This document shows, piece by piece, positions 25,274-36,535 of a DNA stretch of 64,000 bases. The stretch comes from Lichenostomus cassidix (Eukaryota; Chordata; Aves; Passeriformes; Meliphagidae), in contig CM039184.1 in assembly GCA_008360975.2 (NCBI GenBank), forward strand, positions 55,704,797 through 55,768,796, read 5' to 3'. The position numbers and the translations under genes were made by a program. The notes under the pieces were generated by a model. It was not told the DNA's origin. It made no database searches and worked only from the letters and a program-made list of their open reading frames with translations. How positions within the stretch are numbered: the stretch's first letter is position 1; every line of letters starts with the position of its first letter.

Positions 25274-28200
25274 TATATTAAAATAAAGGTATAGGACCCT
25301 TCTCTTTTCAGCCCCTTTACTTTAAATGTACAGCATCCTTACAGAGATTTTGTCTTTCAAAGTGCTACAAACTTTTACAGGTTTCAGAGAAAAGGTCAGG
25401 ATTATATTGGAGCCCAAAATCTCTACCGCCAGTGAGTATATTATGTTGAAAACTAAAACTGTGGACATTTTTCTACAAGAATTTTTCTTTCCATGCAATT
25501 TCATAGAAAATAAATACAGCATCAGGAGGCAGAAGGAAAACTTCTCAGTCCCAAAGTCTGTTGTTCTGTTCTGATAAATTTTGCCTGACAGTTTTGTTAT
25601 AGAAATATGAAAGATGTTCTGATTCCGTATGTTTAAACTAAAAAATGGATCTTAGAGCAGAAAAGTGGTTTTGTATTAAAACTAAGCAACATTATCTTTT
25701 CACCATGTCTGCCCTGCTGCCCAGGAAAATTAAAGGAAAACTATGTTTCAAGGTAGGTTCAGCATAAAATAACATATAGGCGGTTTATTTCCCTGCAAAT
25801 TTCAGGAGTAATTTTTTTGCAGTTCCGCTCCACTTTGTATATGAGTGTGGTTTTGGACTTGTGTTTTTATCTAAACACAACCATTGTACACATAATTTTC
25901 CTACATCCTATGTGGACCACAAATTGAAAAACTAGTCACAAATAAATCACCACTGAAAAGTGTTGTGGTATGAAATTCAATAAGGAGCGCTTCTTCTGTT
26001 CCTAAACCTGCAGGCCAGAAGTAGAAACAAGACAGGGGAAAAAAACCCCAACCAATGACAAAGTGAATAGCACTTACAGGACTCACAGAGATGAGAATAA
26101 ATGAAAACAAAATAGCCTAGACTGCATTTTATCAATGGAAAGTGACGCGGCTATTTATAGCAAGCAGTCCTTTTCTGTTTTCCACCAGGTTTTACAACCA
26201 ATAATTATTGTGCATAATCAAAAGATGTTGAACGCTCACAAACCATGAGTCCAGACCTCAGAAACAAAGTATACTGTTAATTTACATTTTGGCTAGGCCA
26301 GAGGAGGTTTTTTAAGCCTTTTCCAAAACTGCAGGATAAGAATCAAGCCCACCTCTACCACCTTTCTGCCATTACATTAGGTTTTTCTGGACTACTGGCT
26401 TCCAGGGAGAACCTAGAAAAGCTGAGAGGCAGCACCATATTTCTTGTGTGCAGTCTTCCCCTGCGTATGTGGGAGAGTCCTCTCCATCTGTAACCAATTC
26501 TCCAGTCATTTAAGGAACATAATTAAAATGGAGATGGCTGGGCAGGGCAGAAGAAGAATCCATTCCAAGCTTTCACATATACTTTTGAATTCACCTTAGG
26601 GCTACTGGGCATCATCCTCCTCCTCCTGCAGCACTGCTGCACAGTTCTGCTTCACTGGGAAGGAATATCAAAAGCAGAAAACACTCAAACAGAATTTCTA
26701 CAGGAATCTCTCCCTTATATCCCATCACCAAAAAAAAAGAGAAAGCCTATGGAAGGCTAAGTGATTTTGTTTCAATCCATTATAACCCTCTGAAATGGCA
26801 ACTTGCAGGCAGCCACTATAGTAGGTGGTCCTCAGGGAGTAACAGAGGGAAAAGAAAAGGGCACCCAAGTGGATGTCTTTTTCTTCCTTCAGCTTTTCTG
26901 GTATCCAAATGGACTATAAAGAGTCTGGAAACTCAGATGTGTTCAACTTAGATGAAATCATTCTCCCACTGAAAAAAAAAATCAAATAAAATTATAAACA
27001 CTCAGGGAGCAAAGAATCACTGCTATTTATTCAGAGGCTTATGGAATAACATCAATATCTTGCTCAGACTTAAGGATCCCCTGCATTCCTCCCTCAGAAA
27101 CACTAGCAAGAGAAGAAAAGACAATGATTTTTAGAGACAAGACCTAGAATATTCTTGGCAATTACAGTAAAATTACAGTAAAAGTGGGCAAATTTATTTC
27201 AAGTGCACAATGTAATTGTATGATTGCATTGATGATAAATGACATTATTTGGTCTTTAATGTATAATCAGTTTATATTTAGGCTGTGGGTAGGAAGGAAA
27301 TGCAACCTTTTTGTAATGTCCTTTATTGAATACATTCATTGAAAAAGCCCAGCCCAGATTCTGGCAGCCTTCTTAAAGGTCAGTACAATTATTTTTAAAA
27401 CAATCACAATATTTATTGTTAGCGCCACTAAACAGAGAACCAGATTGGCTCTCTCACTGCTCAGTATCTCAGACCATGCCCCCTCAAAGAAAAAGAAACC
27501 ATCTTTGCATATGCCTGAAAGGCTGGTGAGTGGGGGAGCCAAGTCTGAATGAAGCCTTGTTCTACAGTCTTGAGGATTAACATCATCTCCTCTACTCTAT
27601 CAGGGTGGCAGTCCGTTTGAAAGTAGTAATAGCCAGCAGGCTGTTGCTATGAACAGCGTGTTTCAAATACAGATTTCCAAGCTCTTTACAAAGGATTACC
27701 ATTATCTCCATTTTACATACAGCAAACAAAAACATTTGGGAAGGAGATATTCTCTGAGGATGAGAACAGGAGAAGAAACATCACCTCCTTAGTTATCATC
27801 CATACATTTTCTGTTAGGCTAACAAATTGAAAGCTGCTGGAAGCCCAGTGGAAAAAAAAAAGTGATTTAATGTTTTTAGAAAACAGACAGTTTCCAGCAT
27901 ATTCCAGTGCTGCAGACAGAAAATGATCCACTGAGTTCAATGAACTTGTATTAATTTACATAAGTGATTTCAACGGTTATATACAGAAGCTAAAGTGATT
28001 AGTTATAAAAGTTTCTTTATATATAGTTTCGCTATATAAAAGAAAAATTCTCCCTCAAAATCTACCTGTTCTAAAGAGGAAGTTTTGTTCAAATATAGTT
28101 ACTGAAATTAGAAAATCATCCTTATAAGAAGTGTCTGGGGTACACCTTAGCTTTGGAGAGATGTCCTCTATAGCAACTTCAAGGAAATAAACACCTGTTT

Positions 28201-28669
28201 AGAGATTACTTTTAGGTCTAACCTAAGGAAGGTAGAAAGGGAACTATGAACATAACCTTCTCTAGGAGAAAATCTCAACAACACGAGACTTTTTTTGTGC
28301 TGGTGAGGTAATGCTTTAGGCGATCTTGTAACTCTTTTCCACCTCTAGCATCTGCACTTGTGAGAATTTTCAAGGAAACCAGTACTCCAGTATTTCAAAT
28401 AGGCCACAGGAGCCAAGAGGAAGCTGAGTGTTTTCTTTTTTTTTTTTTTGGTGAAGTGAGCAAGATGTCTTGTTCTTCACAATATTTTTTGGTTTTGGGT
28501 CTCTTTAGATTTTTCTATTTATAGGGAACGGCTTTACAGTTTATTGGCAAAGCCAAAATTAAGATGCAATGCATATCTTTGCACAACCCCTTAGCACTGA
28601 AGCATATGAACAGTAGTGCTATATGTTTCACTCCCTATTCTTTTTCTAATTTGCCTGCAAAATAAAAGG
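25274..28669. other. AT-rich non-coding DNA
   Basis: No exon or nameable repeat was recognised. Items seen are overlapping short open frames on opposite strands at 25322-25574, a run of 14 T at 28436-28449, and two near-adjacent copies of AATTACAGTAAA at about 27160-27182. The remainder shows nothing I can support. Confidence 0.5.
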
Positions 28670-28792
28670 GTATTTGTGACATTACAGTTGCCATAATGGA
28701 AAATGACAGCACAGAGGCGGAATGTCATTGTATTACCATGGCAATAGACAAACAGTGTTTATTACTGGTAGTTTTAAGTTTTCACTCAAGTA
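28670..28792. promoter_or_regulatory. Candidate regulatory element with X-box-like palindrome
   Basis: ATTACCATGGCAAT at 28732-28745 has the shape of an RFX X-box (two inverted half sites around AT) but lacks the outer G and C of the consensus, so it is weaker than the site at 7792. A separate half site, GTTGCCAT, lies at 28687-28694, and a forkhead-like GACAAACA lies at about 28747-28754. The block is non-repetitive and dense in such words. Function and conservation are inference. Confidence 0.35.
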
Positions 28793-29575
28793 TTGGAAGC
28801 ATTTTTTAGTTCTTTCTTCTTATGCAAACATATTTTAGTGATTTTTGGCTGGCTTCATCCTTGCTGGCTCAATCAGGTGCAAATTAAATGGCAGTTCATT
28901 GGGCCAGGAAGGTCTCCTGCTCCACTGAGAAATAAATCACCTTGTGATGACAGATTTCATTTCCACTGCCCCTCCTTCCCTCAGCCATGGCACAGGCTGG
29001 TATCTTTATTTTCAGTCCAAGGAGCATATATTCACGTATCCCGACTCCTGAGCCATTCAGGTTTCTGAAAGCTTAAAGTAGAAGTGAACTTACTCCCTTT
29101 ACTTATCACACCCGACAGCACTAAAAGCCATGCTGTTACTTTTTATAAGTAATACTTAGGCTAATTTTTAATTGACGTACTGTCCAAATCAAGACAGATG
29201 CTTATTTAACACACTGGCATATTAAATAATTACTTGAATTTTTGAATTGCCTATACTTACATTGATCACACTTAAATGATTTTGTTAAGTGAAATGTAAA
29301 TTATCCTATAATTACAATTGTAATTGAGGATTTATCATAAGAATTAGAATAGATCTAAGAGCCTTGGAAAAAAATGATCCTACTGTAAGGCAGTTAAATT
29401 AATTAGGAGGCCAAACAGTGCTGTGATTTGACTTAGATTCTGTGGCTAATATTCTATTAATTTCTCTTAAAGAAATCTTCCTGTTTTATTTTCACCAAAG
29501 TCAGTAAGGTTAATTGTTGGGCATTTAACACCCATAAAGTAAGTTCTAGTTTTAAAGGTTCACTGAAATAAATTA
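28793..29575. other. AT-rich non-coding DNA with a perfect palindrome
   Basis: AATTACAATTGTAATT at 29310-29325 is a perfect 16-base palindrome made of TAAT-type homeodomain half sites. A short plus-strand frame at 28793-29068 has no recognisable product. Nothing else stands out. Confidence 0.5.
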
Positions 29576-30133
29576 AGCAATTAAGTACCATGCAGACACT
29601 TACTCTTCCCACCCTTTTGGGGAGGAGAATCAGAAAGGTAAACCTTGTAGATTAAGATCAGAGCAATTTAATAATTGAAAAAAAAAAGTTATTGTTGTTG
29701 TTACTAATAATATGCCAATAATATTATAATTAGTAAGATTGTGATTATAAAGAGAGGGAGAGAGAACAACAGACTCCAAGAGAAACAAGTAATACACAAC
29801 ACAGTTGCCCACCACTCAGTGACCCAGCCTGCCCTTGAAAAACAATCAGCCTCTACCAGCCAACTCGCCCAGTTTATACACTGAGTATGATGCTCTGTGG
29901 TGTGCAGTATCCCTTTGGGCAGCTTGAGACATCCTGTCCTGGCTACACTCTGTGCAGCCCCTCACTAGCAGAGCATGAGACACTGAAAAATCCTTGACTC
30001 AAGGTAAACACTTCTTAGCAACAACCAAAACATCACTGCATTATCAACATTATTCTCATACTAAATCCAAGAAACACAGCACTGTACCAGTGACTAAGAG
30101 GAAAAGGCACTTGGTCCCAGCCCAAACCAGAGA
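29576..30133 (-). mobile_element. Old solo LTR of an avian ERVL-like endogenous retrovirus
   Basis: The plus strand follows, in order, the reverse complement of a very common avian LTR: a degraded 'gcaactaagcaccacgcag' block at the left edge, a 'cccagtttata' block, 'tatccctttgg', 'tcctggct', 'aaaaatccttgact', 'acttcttagcaacaac', 'gttatcaacattattctcatactaaatcc' and a 'cccagcc.aaacca' end. The TATA box (complement of about 29871-29882) is then on the minus strand, which sets the orientation. The copy is strongly diverged and its two tips are worn, so I could not find terminal TG/CA or a target-site duplication with confidence. No internal retroviral genes flank it, so it is a solo LTR. The family assignment (ERVL-like) is from memory. 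Confidence 0.75.
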
Positions 30134-30213
30134 GGGCTCTTAAGGTAAATTTTGCCTGCATGTATGAAATCCAAGGTAAGGAACAGTACAGCATCAGTTA
30201 TGGTAGAAACATC

Positions 30214-30545
30214 TAATCATGGAGTTGAAAGAAGTCTCAGACATTTTAGAAAGGGTCTATGACCTCAGCCAGAATCAATCATTTATCATGCCTGACCAGT
30301 TTGTTCAGCCTGCTCTTAAAATCTTCTAGTGATACCCTTCCATTCTAGTATTTCAGAGTCTTGGCAAATTCAAATATCCCACCTGAACCTCTCTTGTTTG
30401 AGATTTATCTTGTTTCCCCACTTGTTTCTGGGGAGAGACCACAGAAAACCCACTTCTTCTTTGCAGTAGCCCTTACATATAGAAGTTTTTTACCACATCA
30501 CTTCACAGTCCTCCTTTCAACAGGCTAAACTTCCCCATATTATTA
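30214..30545 (-). mobile_element. Ancient CR1-family LINE relic
   Basis: The sequence starts 'aatcatggagttgaaagaagtctcagac' and continues through weak equivalents of CR1 3' blocks: 'cttctagtgatacccttccat' for the 'cttccagggatgg' block, 'cttgtttgagatttatcttgtttcccc' for the 'ttaaaaccattacccctt' block, and 'cacttcacagtcctcctttcaacaggctaaac' for the 'ccttctcttctccaggctgaa' block. It is far more diverged than the CR1 at 24843 and shares its orientation. It follows the LTR by about 80 bases. Edges are uncertain by tens of bases. Confidence 0.55.
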
Positions 30546-33500
30546 TTGACTCTTCCCCCACATATCACAATTGCATGCAAAGGTCTTGGTAGTGCAGAGC
30601 ATGTGGGTGTAGGTGGCTGGGGAGGCAGAGGTGGTGCTGCTGGGTGGCCGCTGTATGATTCAATTAATTTCCCCAAGCTGAGTCTGTTCTGCCCCAAACA
30701 GTAATTGGTCTCCCTGCCCCCCATGAACCTACCTTATTTCTGATCCCTGTGCATCTAAGAAGGGAAATGATAGAGCAGCTTGGAGAGAACCTGATGTCCA
30801 GCCAGGGTCAACCCTCCGCATCCCACAGCAAAATCTTACAAAATCTGAATTCATTGTTCTTTCAAATATTTTGCCTGCTTCTTGAAAAAAAAATGTCCAA
30901 ACTGGGTTCAATATGATACCTTACTAGTTGGCTAGATTAAACTTTTAGTAAGATTTTTTAGTTAATATGAGCAATCACTCTTAGAAGATTTTCTATCTCT
31001 TCATCTCTGGATCTATCCTCTCCTTTGGATTCAGTGAGTAAATAGCTGGTTAACATCTGAAAATACACCAGTGATGCATCAGTGCAAGCTGTGAGCTAAT
31101 GAGTCTATGGGTTAAAACTGAAACTTGCATAATACGCCTAGAAAGCTTGACCTGCATAAATGGACAACTATGGGATAAAAAATTAATTATATTAAACCAG
31201 AAGAGTAGCAAGTTTGTCAAAATCAAGTAGCACATTAAAAATCAAGTTCCGTGTAGAACAGAATCTGTGGATGGATGTACTCAGAGATGATGGGTAATGC
31301 CCTAGTAACTGTTTTTCATACTAATGAGGCTAGAAACCTTGAAACAATCAATTAAAAGTAAATATCCTAAAATTCAGCGAAGCAGTGATCAAAGTAAGGA
31401 ATTAGAAATGTTCTCAATGTGAGCAAAAGTGCAGGCATAACTGAATGAACTACCTTTGTGGCAATGGAGATTGAAACTCCCCAAAGGTCCTTGCAATTTA
31501 CCAAGATTCTGATCCATTCCTCTTCCCCCACCCCCTAAAATAAAGGCCTTAAATAACACACACATGTTAATCATTGGCGCTTTTTTTTCCCTCCCTGAAA
31601 TAAATACCCACTGGCTTTGTAAGTTTTGAAGAAAAAATTATAAAATAAAAATTTATTATAAGAGGGTTATTTCTCTGGTGTGAGTCAAAATACTCTATCT
31701 CAAAACCCCAATCACAGCAACTAGTCTGAAAAAATATGGTATATTCAATTCCAATAAGCCACTTAATAAATCTAAATTTCAAATAAAACATTGATTGACT
31801 TCTCCGATAACAGATTTTGAGATGTTCAGAGGAGTCTACCAAAAAAACACCAGTTCTAATCTCTTTTCAAACTCTCAAAAATGCAAAATATTGCATATGC
31901 TCAAAAGTAATAGCAGTTGTACCTTTGTTGAGAGTTTGATGATTTCTCACATGTCCTTTGTCCATCATCATTAATGGCTTTCACTCCCACACACTGGGAA
32001 ACCTTGTAGTCACACAATCCCTGGCTACTAATGCCAGAGAAGTTTTCCCACCTTCAGCTTTGAGTCCTACCAGATGCATGTTGCAGCGCTGAGAATGTTC
32101 CCATCTGGGAATGTTTTAAATTGCTTCAATAAGCACTGCCTCTCATCAGCTGCTAAAAGGTTTCCACTCTGCCCTCTGCAGCATATTTATCTCTATGGAA
32201 AGGGACTGTGGAGTCAATATTAAGTGCAGCTTTGCCTCCACACTCCCAAAGGTGGCACATGAGACTATGCGGAGCTTTGGAAATTCATTTTCCAAAGCCT
32301 GCTGACAAGCTAATGGTAGCCCTACAAGGGGAAACTTGGACAAATTTGTTAGTTCTGAAGGCATGGATGTGAGTATTCAGATGTGAAATATGTGCTGGTC
32401 TGCCCTAATAAGCAGTGGTCATGCTCAGCTGCAGCAGTTTGATTTCTGCTGGAGGTAGGGATTAATCACTGAATAAATTAGAACTCTAGTTTTTGACACA
32501 ATGCCAAGAAAGATGGGTCCTATCTCTGGCTTGAATGCAGTGCCTTTGTCCTACTCAGCTGCTACTTCAGGCACTGAAGATGCTTTCACTGGCTGGTAAT
32601 TTGTCTAGAGCAAGATGCTCTAAGATGTGCAAGGACTTAGAATGACCCTTGAAGGATTTCAATAGCGAATCCTTCTCAGCCTCTCTGTTGGAAGTCACAC
32701 TCCCTCAGGTCGGACAATTATGCTCCTTTTGTTTATTAAGAGAGAAAGATTTGTTTGACAGAGAGACCTCACTTATTTCACTGACACCTGACAGTATTAA
32801 TATTTTGTACATCATCATTGTGGAGAAGTATCAGAAAAATGTTTAAAAGGGAATTGGCAGTTGGAAGGATACCAGAAGGCATTAGAAACAGTATTTATTA
32901 GTTCTCAGCAGTTCATTTTCTTCAAGGCCAGAAGAGTGAAAAATCTCTGTAATTACTAACTAAAATTGTTTACATTATCCAGGGAATTGCAAATTTCCTT
33001 TAATTGTTGATAGTAGTTTAGACACTTGAGGTAGAGGAAGTAAAAGATAGAGGGAATAAGATCAGTCATTACAGCCAGCTCTCATTCTCCCATCCTAAGG
33101 CAAAACAAGCTGCTGTGAACACAAGGGCAGCAAAAGGACAGTTTAGCTGAAAGCTAAAAACTTTAAAAGGTTGAAAATAAACCAGCATTTTGTGATACTG
33201 AGCTCATTTGAAAATTTATATAATAGTAGCACAGGTTCCTACAGAGCAGATTATAATTCATCTGTGTATAAGCAAGTGGTTAGGTCCACAGAGTAAGTAT
33301 GCGGATTCACCAGGCAAAAATTCATGTTTGCAATTAATTCACTTTTCTTGAAAATCCCCTTTGCATACACAATTCAGTCATACATCTGCCATTTGCTTTC
33401 TACTCCTTGTGAACTCTTAGGCAGACAAAATCCCAGCTATGAGCTAGTAACACGTCTTGAACGCCTTAGAAACCAAAAACCACAGAATTATTGAAACAAA

Positions 33501-35254
33501 GTGTTCTGCTTCAGGAAAATATCCTACGCTTAGGAAAGGCTATTACATTTTACACGTACAAAACAAACCCAAATACCTTTGAGTGTGGAAAAGTTAGGAA
33601 TTAATGTATTTAAAAAAACAAAAGGGATTCTGAAATTCTGATTTACAAATGAGTGGAATTTCTGAAGAATACATAAAATAAAATAATTCAAACACTGATA
33701 ATCTCTTATTCCTCTGGAACATAAAGTACAAGCAGAATTACCATCTGGTTAAGGTAGCAAACATGGGGTGGAGAGAAACACTAATTATACATCAGCTCAG
33801 TTAAACTAAATCATGTGGGACTGCATCTCTTGAATAGATGAAATAAATATTATTATTTTAAATGATGGAAGACCTAGTAAACATGTAATCATTTTAAACC
33901 CATCTCTGTGATAGGTAGCCTGGATTTGTAAATGCTACAGTAAAAATGAGACTTCAAAAGAGATGAGACCTGGCCAACCTGCATATGGCTGATGCTTTGT
34001 TTTCAATAGCAATTAAACTGACAGTAAAATCAGCAGAAAAACTGTGTTAACATCAACTGCCAACAGCAACTCCTAAGAACTTTCTGAAAAAGTGAAGCAG
34101 TGATAATTCTGGGAGAAGAAAGATAATTTAGTTATATAGAAAGACAAATTAAGTCAATAGAATTGAGGCATTTGATTATTCTGAAGTGGAAATAATTTTG
34201 ACATTAAATAATGATAACAATTAAGAGATTCGGCTCCAAGTCTTTAACAGGTATAAATCCTACAGCTCTAGCAAAATCGAGGGTAGATTATGGCTAGATA
34301 GATCAAGGTTAGGGATCTGAAAATTTGGTTTTGGAAGAAAGTAAAGTCCAACATATATATCCCTCCTTTCACATTGAATTTTGTTTCGTTCTTCAGAGTT
34401 CTCCTAATACCAACAAATTACTTACAAAACAAAACAATAATCAAAGAGCTGAAATGTTCAACATTTAGAAGAAATTAGCAATTTTGAGCAAACTTGAAAG
34501 TGGAATATCAGCTTTTGTGCCTCCATACAAAGCTGCTGCTCCTCTCTATTCCTGAGGTCTAAAGAATCTGCTATATCCACTGTATATAATTTAAAAGCTG
34601 TTAACACATTATTTTCACCTAGACAGACAATCACGTGTTTCTGCATCTTTGATAAATGCCCTATTTTACTAAATTAAATCAGAGCATATTGTCATAAACA
34701 GATACTTTTAGGACAGGCAAGATGTATTACTATGAAAAATGTTTTGTGTGTACATGGTTATGTGTTTAACTTGTAAAACTTGCTGTCTGAAAGTGTTTTT
34801 ACTAATTTCTTGCAGGGTCTACTTGTGTAAAATGCAAGTGATTCCATCATGATTTGTAGGTCAGCACTGAGGATATCAGCCAGACTTGGTATTCAAAGTG
34901 AAGTTTGTTCTCTCCTTCACAATTGTGTCTGTGCAACACTGCATAAATAAGACCTGTAGTTTTTGAGAGCCCCACACAGAGGTTTTGTAATAATCTTCCA
35001 AATTTGATTATAGACTCAATGTTTGCCTAATTTATGGTTTAGCTAGAATGTCTTTTAGAAAGAACTCACATCCTTTTTTGAAACTATGGGTAATGGGGAA
35101 TACATGATTTTTTATTAGATGATCACACATTCAGTTATCTTCAGCTTGAGAAAAATACATCTACTTTTAAATAGGGACTGAACTTCAGCCTTTGAAATAA
35201 GTTGTTCCTTTGCTTTGGGCTTCCTTTTGATCTGCTTTGCTATTGTTTGCTTAG
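30546..35254. other. AT-rich non-coding DNA
   Basis: No gene was recognised. A GC-richer piece at about 30550-30720 and another at about 31960-32360 carry short minus-strand frames without family features. The second contains the reverse CTCF-like motif listed separately. The rest is AT-rich and unremarkable. Confidence 0.5.
32169..32182 (-). promoter_or_regulatory. Weaker CTCF-like site, reverse orientation
   Basis: Read on the minus strand this is GCTGCAGAGGGCAG, which matches the CTCF core CCASYAGRKGGCRS at 12 of 14 positions, with the first and third bases off. Its orientation is convergent with the better motif at 22900, about 9.3 kb away. Taken alone it is a modest match and may be chance. 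Confidence 0.3.
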
Positions 35255-35446
35255 GCCAGATTGAACCAATGTGTTGCTGCAAGTGAAGCTCATCCTGAGA
35301 AATCCTTCCATCTCCCACACGATCCCTTTTTTCCCCAAGAAAATAACTCTTGTGCAGATTATTGCAAAGGACTATGTGAACCCCACTGCTACCTCATCCA
35401 AGGCAAAGGCAAGGCAGGGGGCAGATTTTGCCCACATAGGATGTAA
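35255..35446 (+). other. Weak candidate exon, cysteine-rich, unidentified
   Basis: A long pyrimidine-rich tract (about 35208-35252) ends in TTGCTTAG. The frame that starts directly after it, in phase 0, is open for 63 codons to a stop at 35444-35446. The predicted peptide has a CADYCKGLCEPHC segment, four cysteines each spaced by three residues, plus one cysteine on either side. I do not recognise a family. A second frame is open over the same stretch, the piece lies some 320 bases upstream of an LTR, and no donor or polyadenylation signal is obvious. It may be chance or part of an old retroelement. Confidence 0.15.
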
Positions 35447-35771
35447 AGCATCTGCTGTGTCTCAGCAGCAGCAAAAAGTACCATGAGTTACCTCTCTCCA
35501 CCCTCCTAACCGAAGGGACAGAGGCATGTGGCACACAGAGGAGCAACACACCACTGCACCAGCAGTACCCACAGGGGTTTGGAGAGGACCATCCCTACAT
35601 CAAGGGTTGCCTCCATGTGTAGGTGCATTGTGGTGGGAGGGAAAGAGCATCTGTTATATAGGCAGGTGCAAGACATGAAGGAGAAGGAGGAAGGTGGGCT
35701 TCCTCCACCAAGCCAGCTTCAACTGTGCCACATGGCTGGTACTGTTGTCACTATGCATCAGAGACTAAAAA
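35447..35771. other. GC-richer stretch next to the LTR, unidentified
   Basis: Base composition is less AT-rich than in the surroundings and includes a purine patch (about 35668-35697). A plus-strand frame (35528-35866) runs across the LTR boundary, so it cannot be a simple host gene. This might be internal retroelement sequence left of a 3' LTR, but there is no clear polypurine tract directly before 35772, and no retroviral protein motif was seen. Confidence 0.3.
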
Positions 35772-36535
35772 TGTTATGGCTGAAATGTCATGAAATGGTT
35801 AATGGCTTAAATAATGTTGTGAAGAACCTTTTGTCTATTATGGCAAATAGTCTGAAGAAGCTATGACCAACAAAGCCCACCCCTCCCCAAAAATGCCTCC
35901 TGATTAGAGCTTTGTACTCTGAGTTAAGCCAAAGGGGACCCAAAATAAGATAAAGGGCACACCATTGTTCAATTATCTCAGGTCTATCCTCCGTTATACA
36001 AACTGGCTTAGCTGTGAAACCCCCCACCCCAGGAAGGCCACATCCAAGGGACATTCATGTGAGGGGCAGCTGAGGTGGTGTCACAGACCATCAAAAACCC
36101 CCAAAGTGCTCCCCGGACTCATTGCTGAGGCACTGCACGTGATGCAAAGTGATGTAACAGATCCAGAATCTGTTGCAAGAGGCTGTGTCAAACTTGCCCC
36201 CTCTCCAGGGGAACTACCTGCATGTTCCCACCTGGCTTGAACATATATTAATCCACAAGAATCTAGGTTTTTTGGGGGACTCTCACCACCAAGAAGACCA
36301 GATGCAGAGAATCAATAGGACACCACTGGGATCCATGGAGTGGTGATATTTTCTGCTATTGTCCCTCTCTGTCACTCTCTTTCTCTCCCCCCACCTCTTT
36401 TCTATTCCTCTCTCAGTCTCTCTCTCATTTACTGTTAAATAAAACCCGTACTACTGACTTTAGCATACAGTCTCATTTGCACCTTAATTTGGGCAGTGGC
36501 ATCACTCTAGAAATATTAATAACCAGATCATAACA
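35772..36535 (+). mobile_element. Endogenous retrovirus LTR with perfect 7-base inverted tips
   Basis: The element starts TGTTATG and ends CATAACA, a perfect terminal inverted repeat with the required TG...CA tips, and spans 764 bases. An AATAAA polyadenylation signal lies at 36438-36443, about 90 bases before the end, which fits an R-U5 boundary and sets the plus orientation. A TATA-like ACATATATTAAT lies near 36240. A pyrimidine-rich tract occupies about 36360-36427. The flanking bases (left CTAAAAA, right CCATGTC) show no target-site duplication. Either the duplication has decayed, or a deletion or ectopic recombination has changed one flank. I cannot name the family; the length and tips fit passerine ERV LTRs. 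Confidence 0.75.

Noticed and set aside
35528..35866. 112-codon plus frame next to the first plus-strand LTR
   Set aside because: It crosses the LTR boundary and has no retroviral or host protein motif.
36180..36210. GC-rich GCCCCCTCTCCAGG as a CTCF site
   Set aside because: A key core base is wrong, and the site lies inside the LTR.
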